A stretch of DNA of 64,000 bases, from NCBI RefSeq assembly GCF_001975825.1, contig NZ_MTKN01000033.1:1-64000 (forward strand), read 5' to 3'. The position numbers and the translations under genes were made by a program. The notes under the pieces were generated by a model. The model searched no databases and was not told the origin of the DNA. It worked only from the letters and a program-made list of their open reading frames with translations. Each line of letters begins with the position of its first letter. The stretch's first letter is position 1. This document shows, in pieces, positions 63,277 through 64,000 of this stretch. This DNA is from [Flexibacter] sp. ATCC 35208. GTDB taxonomy: Bacteria > Bacteroidota > Bacteroidia > Chitinophagales > Chitinophagaceae.

Positions 63277-64000
63277 TTATTTTGTATTAAGGGCATCATA
63301 AATAAATACCTGTGAGCTGGTCACTACCTGGTCATTTACCTGCAGACCAGAGATGAACGCCCTGTTGTCGATACGTCGAATCACTTTGATCTCACGGATT
63401 TCAAGACCTTTGGCTGTTTTTACTACTACATACTGCTTGCTGTTGTCCATCACCACAGCATTGGCAGGGATGCTCAGCATGCTGGTAGCGGCTGGTTTGG
63501 TATTTACTTTTACAGTGGCAAACATCTCTGGTTTCAGTTCCCCACTTGCATTCTGCATGCTGATACGCACCTGCATGGTACGGTTGGCAGGATCCAGTAC
63601 ATTGTATACTTTGTCGATTTTACCGATGTAATCCTTTTCAGGATTTGCGAGGGTAGTGACACGTACTTCGTCGCCCAGTTTGATAGCAGGAATATCTGCT
63701 TCGTAAACATTTGCGATGATCCAAACGGTATTCAGGTCGGCAACAGTGAAGAGGTTCGCGCTGTTGTCCTGGCGAACTTCGGAGTTGTTGCTAATATTTT
63801 TCTCAATTATATAACCGCTGATCGGTGCTTTCAAAGTATATGCTGAGCTGCTGCCACCGGTGATGCTGGCTACGGAGCGGGCGCGGTTCAGTTCAGATTC
63901 AGCTTTCTTTTCTTCGATCTGTGCACCCAGGTAATCCTGTTGGGTAGCTAGGTTACCTTCGAAGAGAGACTTCTGGGTTTCAACATTTTTCTTCGCCAGG
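63277..64000 (-). CDS. RND efflux periplasmic adaptor (CusB/CzcB-like), 5' end outside window
   Basis: Partial gene: the frame stays open to the right edge, so only the C-terminal ~240 residues are visible. The edge part reads as a coiled-coil hairpin arm (AQIEEKKAESELNRARS), followed by the lipoyl half-motif LKAPISGYIIEKNISNNSEVR, a beta-barrel region (VWIIANVYEADIPAIKLGDEVRV) and the membrane-proximal domain (LSIPANAVVMDNSKQYVVVK; GLQVNDQVVTSSQVFIYDALNTK). The TTG at 63834 within it is internal, not a start. First in order before the CzcA-like pump, 3 bp apart. Confidence 0.92.
   Translation of the reverse strand, partial: LAKKNVETQKSLFEGNLATQQDYLGAQIEEKKAESELNRARSVASITGGSSSAYTLKAPISGYIIEKNISNNSEVRQDNSANLFTVADLNTVWIIANVYEADIPAIKLGDEVRVTTLANPEKDYIGKIDKVYNVLDPANRTMQVRISMQNASGELKPEMFATVKVNTKPAATSMLSIPANAVVMDNSKQYVVVKTAKGLEIREIKVIRRIDNRAFISGLQVNDQVVTSSQVFIYDALNTK

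Noticed and set aside
63277-63834. Complete 185-residue protein starting at 63834
   Set aside because: The first codon is an internal TTG in the lipoyl motif; the frame continues open to the window edge with coiled-coil sequence typical of adaptors.
1-64000. Mobile elements, CRISPR arrays, tRNA or rRNA genes
   Set aside because: No transposase, integrase or Cas-like protein, no regularly spaced direct repeats with unique spacers, and no cloverleaf or rRNA segment noticed in any gap; a covariance-model scan was not possible here.

Overview
The window looks like chromosomal DNA of a gliding or soil Bacteroidota close to Chitinophaga (Chitinophagaceae). The reasons are TAnnTTTG-type -7 promoter boxes, no Shine-Dalgarno sequences, two very large secreted proteins ending in type IX secretion (T9SS) sorting domains, SusC-like TonB receptors, and Bacteroidota-type neighbourhoods such as panC beside a truncated starch-synthase homologue. 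I see no rRNA, tRNA, CRISPR array, phage or insertion sequence. The assignment comes from gene style only.

Left part (1-15.8 kb) is mostly housekeeping on the minus strand: an ALDH7-type semialdehyde dehydrogenase with a DUF1338/HglS 2-oxoadipate dioxygenase (probable lysine/2-aminoadipate catabolism), panB, ppx and ppk1 (polyphosphate turnover), a flippase-like membrane protein with panD, and panC. These are followed by a GlgA N-domain homologue, metK with a possibly structured leader, a fatty-acid desaturase, a thioredoxin-reductase-like flavoprotein divergent from an HxlR regulator, and a polysaccharide deacetylase. The intergenic spaces hold unusual repeats: a tandem array that seems derived from the 3' end of hglS, a dispersed ~90-bp structured element in two copies, and a short GC-rich motif scattered over four gaps.

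Centre (16.3-47.1 kb) is a large exopolysaccharide locus. A minus-strand run encodes a Wzz/Wzc-like co-polymerase with a degraded kinase domain, an acyltransferase, a Wzx-type flippase, a glycosyltransferase, a 34-residue membrane miniprotein (24363-24467), a Wzy/O-antigen-ligase-type polymerase, a half-size TolC-like protein and a secreted esterase. Most of its junctions overlap or nearly touch. A plus-strand operon (40.3-47.0 kb) encodes a CheY-like receiver, a sugar-phosphate transferase fused to a pseudo-receiver, three glycosyltransferases, an epimerase and a methyltransferase. A second acyltransferase and a GT2 enzyme lie between them. Two giant T9SS proteins (1661 and 2246 aa) begin with the same esterase fold as the small esterase and continue into PKD, beta-helix, FN3, PA14 and repeated unassigned modules. 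My reading is a system that makes an acylated polysaccharide and processes or binds it at the cell surface with T9SS-exported esterases. No Wza-type export lipoprotein is present in the window.

Right part (47.1-64 kb) holds a GNAT-nitrilase fusion coupled to a thiamine-binding-type protein, a YeiH-family transporter with an SpmA-SpmB-type membrane protein, ychF, two paralogous TonB receptors around a sulfatase (probable sulfate-ester scavenging), and the start of a CzcA/CusA metal-efflux operon whose adaptor gene runs off the right edge.
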